A DNA stretch of 64,000 nt from Thiohalomonas denitrificans (GTDB lineage Bacteria > Pseudomonadota > Gammaproteobacteria > Thiohalomonadales > Thiohalomonadaceae). A model generated the notes under the pieces. The model did no database searches. It worked only from the letters and a program-made list of their open reading frames with translations, and was not told the origin of the DNA. How positions within the stretch are numbered: position 1 is the first letter of the stretch; each line of letters opens with the position of its first letter. Shown piece after piece: positions 62,693 to 64,000 of this stretch. Location of the stretch: contig DYFR01000001.1 in the NCBI GenBank assembly GCA_020725115.1, forward strand, positions 124,001-188,000. Direction: 5' to 3'. The translations under genes and the position numbers were made by a program.

Positions 62693-63376
62693 ATGAATCG
62701 CCTCCTGCTCACTTGCTGCCTTCTGCTTCTCGCCGGCGCCGCGGCCGCCGACGGCTATCGCCCACAGCCATTCCAGGCCCGCTACTCGGTACACGTCAAC
62801 GGTTTCAAGGTCGGGGAGATCGAGCGCAAGCTGCACATCGAGGCCGGCGGGCGCTACGTGCTGGAAAACATCGCCTACGCCACCGGGTTGGTGTCGCTGT
62901 TCACCAAGGATCGCGCCCTGGAACGCAGCACCTGGATCTATAACGATGATCACGCCCTGCCGGTCGAATATTTCGCCCATTACACCGGCCGCTCCAAGGA
63001 CGTGGTGGAGCGGCTCGACTTCGACTGGCGACGCAACATCGTCGCCTCGCTGCGCGACGGCAAGGTCACCGAGGTGGAACTGGTTCCCGGTACACTGGAC
63101 AAGCTGATGCATCAGGCCATTCTGCGCGGCGACGTGGCCGCCGGCTCGCGTCACATCGAATACCCGGTGGCCGATCGCAACGAGATCAAACCCTATACCT
63201 ATGAAGTGCTCGGCAGCGAGGAGGTAATCACCGCCCGTGGCCGTGTGCACGCCATCAAGGTGCAGAAGGGAACCACCACCTTCTGGCTGGCGCCGGAGTG
63301 GGACTATCTGCTGGTACAGCTGATCCAGAAAAACGACGACGGCACCTACTCCAGCTATTTGCAGGCGCAGAAGTAA
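62693..63376 (+). CDS. DUF3108 domain periplasmic protein
   Basis: A 227-residue exported protein with a signal peptide (LLTCCLLLLAGAAAADG). The start of the mature part has FQARYSVHVNGFKVGEIERK, and the rest shows strand-rich repeats (TTTFWLAPEWDYLLVQLIQK) typical of DUF3108, which is predicted to have a beta-barrel lipid-binding-like fold. Function unknown. It is often near purN in other gammaproteobacteria, not so here. It runs towards the unknown membrane-protein gene. Confidence 0.82.
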   Translation: MNRLLLTCCLLLLAGAAAADGYRPQPFQARYSVHVNGFKVGEIERKLHIEAGGRYVLENIAYATGLVSLFTKDRALERSTWIYNDDHALPVEYFAHYTGRSKDVVERLDFDWRRNIVASLRDGKVTEVELVPGTLDKLMHQAILRGDVAAGSRHIEYPVADRNEIKPYTYEVLGSEEVITARGRVHAIKVQKGTTTFWLAPEWDYLLVQLIQKNDDGTYSSYLQAQK

Positions 63377-63509
63377 GGGGCTAGTAACTAGGGGCTAGGG
63401 GATGAGTGCGCTGCGCGCATCGATATTAATAAATTCGCGAGCGAAGCAAGCTCGATCCCTAGCCCCTAGCCCCTAGCCCCTAGCCCCTAGCCCCTAGCCC
63501 CTAGCCCCT
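63376..63509. repeat. Family F: heptanucleotide AGGGGCT repeat in inverted arms
   Basis: Left arm: four AGGGGCT-like words (63376-63401, second is AGTAACT). Right arm: seven perfect AGCCCCT copies (63461-63509). The spacer has GGGGATGAGTGCGCTGCGCG, like family E. It overlaps the DUF3108 stop by one base at its left edge and supplies the TAG stop of the minus-strand gene at 63501. Confidence 0.92.
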
Positions 63510-64000
63510 GTTCACACAGCGGCGCCACTCCCGCACACCCAGCACCAGCGCCGCCAGCAGCAACGGCAATCCCACATACATGGCCATGCCGCCCAACTGT
63601 GCCGTGACATCGCTCAACACCACATCGCCCCGGGCGGTAGTGGCATAGAGTTCCACACCGCGCCAGAACAGCACGCCGCCCACGCCACCCAGCCACGTCA
63701 CCAGCAACAGGCGCATGACGCGCATCCCGCGCCGCGCCAACGGCGCCGCAGCAGCAATGAGCAGCACGCCCCACAGCCACCAGCCGGCCACCCGCGGCCA
63801 CGACAGCTCGGCGGCGTAACGTGCGGTTTCCACGAAGGGAGTGAATATCAGGCGCAGGGTGGACGGCGGGCCGAGATAGCCCGCCACCACCGGCGTGATG
63901 GCGGCGCGGTCGCGCGCACGCAGGATGTTCACCACCGCCGCGGCGCGCTCGTCCGCCGTCATTTGCGCCGCGCCGGGGATACGGAAGGCAGTCCAGGTAC
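63501..64000 (-). CDS. Predicted membrane protein, unknown function (open at window end)
   Basis: The part with a first Met in the window (63962) gives 153 residues, but the frame is open to base 64000 with plausible protein sequence before it (TWTAFRIPGAAQ), so the gene may begin outside. Three membrane segments: LWGVLLIAAAAPLA, MRLLLVTWLGGVGGVLFW and MAMYVGLPLLLAALVLGV. The N-terminal part is a helix-rich soluble segment. I recognise no family. Its stop codon comes from the heptanucleotide repeat. Confidence 0.6.
   Translation of the reverse strand, partial: TWTAFRIPGAAQMTADERAAAVVNILRARDRAAITPVVAGYLGPPSTLRLIFTPFVETARYAAELSWPRVAGWWLWGVLLIAAAAPLARRGMRVMRLLLVTWLGGVGGVLFWRGVELYATTARGDVVLSDVTAQLGGMAMYVGLPLLLAALVLGVREWRRCVNRG

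Noticed and set aside
63461-63509. Tandem heptamers as a CRISPR array
   Set aside because: The units are seven bases without unique spacers and no cas genes are present.

Overview
The window reads as chromosomal DNA of a GC-rich gammaproteobacterium. Support comes from hda-perM-DUF2066-purM-purN in the order typical of Gammaproteobacteria, an ilv-pssA-leuA block, rlmM, an Hda with the usual Arg in its P-loop, and a full-length two-domain IlvI-type acetolactate synthase. A SoxW-like thioredoxin, bacteriohemerythrin and a seven-gene Mrp antiporter would suit a sulfur-oxidising or chemolithotrophic lineage, but that placement is inference only. No rRNA, tRNA, CRISPR array, integrase or full insertion sequence was seen.

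Layout. 1-1053: flagellar stator pair (motB cut by the window edge). 1096-5303: an MFS transporter, an outer-membrane barrel, an ECF sigma/DUF3619-like/DUF3106 operon and a Gln/Arg-rich secreted protein. 5418-17661: TatD nuclease, M16C protease, YadG/YadH-like ABC exporter, hemerythrin, DUF4412, a membrane GGDEF-EAL protein, tag, murI, prfC. 17902-23734: complete Mrp Na+/H+ antiporter operon (A to G, minus strand). 23864-26834: M48 protease with TPRs, rimI, family-4 uracil-DNA glycosylase. 26836-32808: ilvB-ilvN-ilvC-pssA-leuA, preceded by a terminator hairpin that looks like an attenuator. 33009-36328: DUF4124, MIF-like protein, proS, lytic transglycosylase. 36392-40604: acylphosphatase, a membrane-fusion protein and TolC-like pair with no adjacent pump, two periplasmic thioredoxins, a LysM lipoprotein. 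40857-47660: arsC-like, wrbA-like, DUF2069, hda, perM, DUF2066, purM, purN, Sel1 protein. 47834-62611: rlmM, then a large envelope-glycan region.

The glycan region (48985-62611) carries homologues of all four steps of mycobacterial polyprenyl-phosphate D-arabinofuranose synthesis: a UbiA-type phosphoribosyltransferase, a HAD phosphatase, DprE2 and DprE1. Around them lie three GT39/ArnT-like membrane glycosyltransferases, two UPF0104-type membrane proteins, a PAP2 phosphatase, a methyltransferase and a GT9 enzyme. The simplest reading is a pathway that makes polyprenyl-P-arabinose and transfers the sugar to an envelope acceptor (pilin, LPS or another glycan).

The most unusual layer is intergenic. 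At least six families of inverted repeats occupy nearly every non-overlapping junction between genes, including junctions inside operons. Each arm is built of a 7-10 nt word repeated about three times. Family A has the word CGCAGAGR, B CGCAAATGRA, C CGCCAAGA, D CAAGTT, E GATACAAG and F AGGGGCT. Family C sits inside family B twice in the same arrangement, with a conserved interior. E and F share part of their interior. Several repeats supply or overlap stop codons, and several would be translated as false N-terminal extensions of the next gene. A separate 169-bp MITE-like element lies at 44202-44370.
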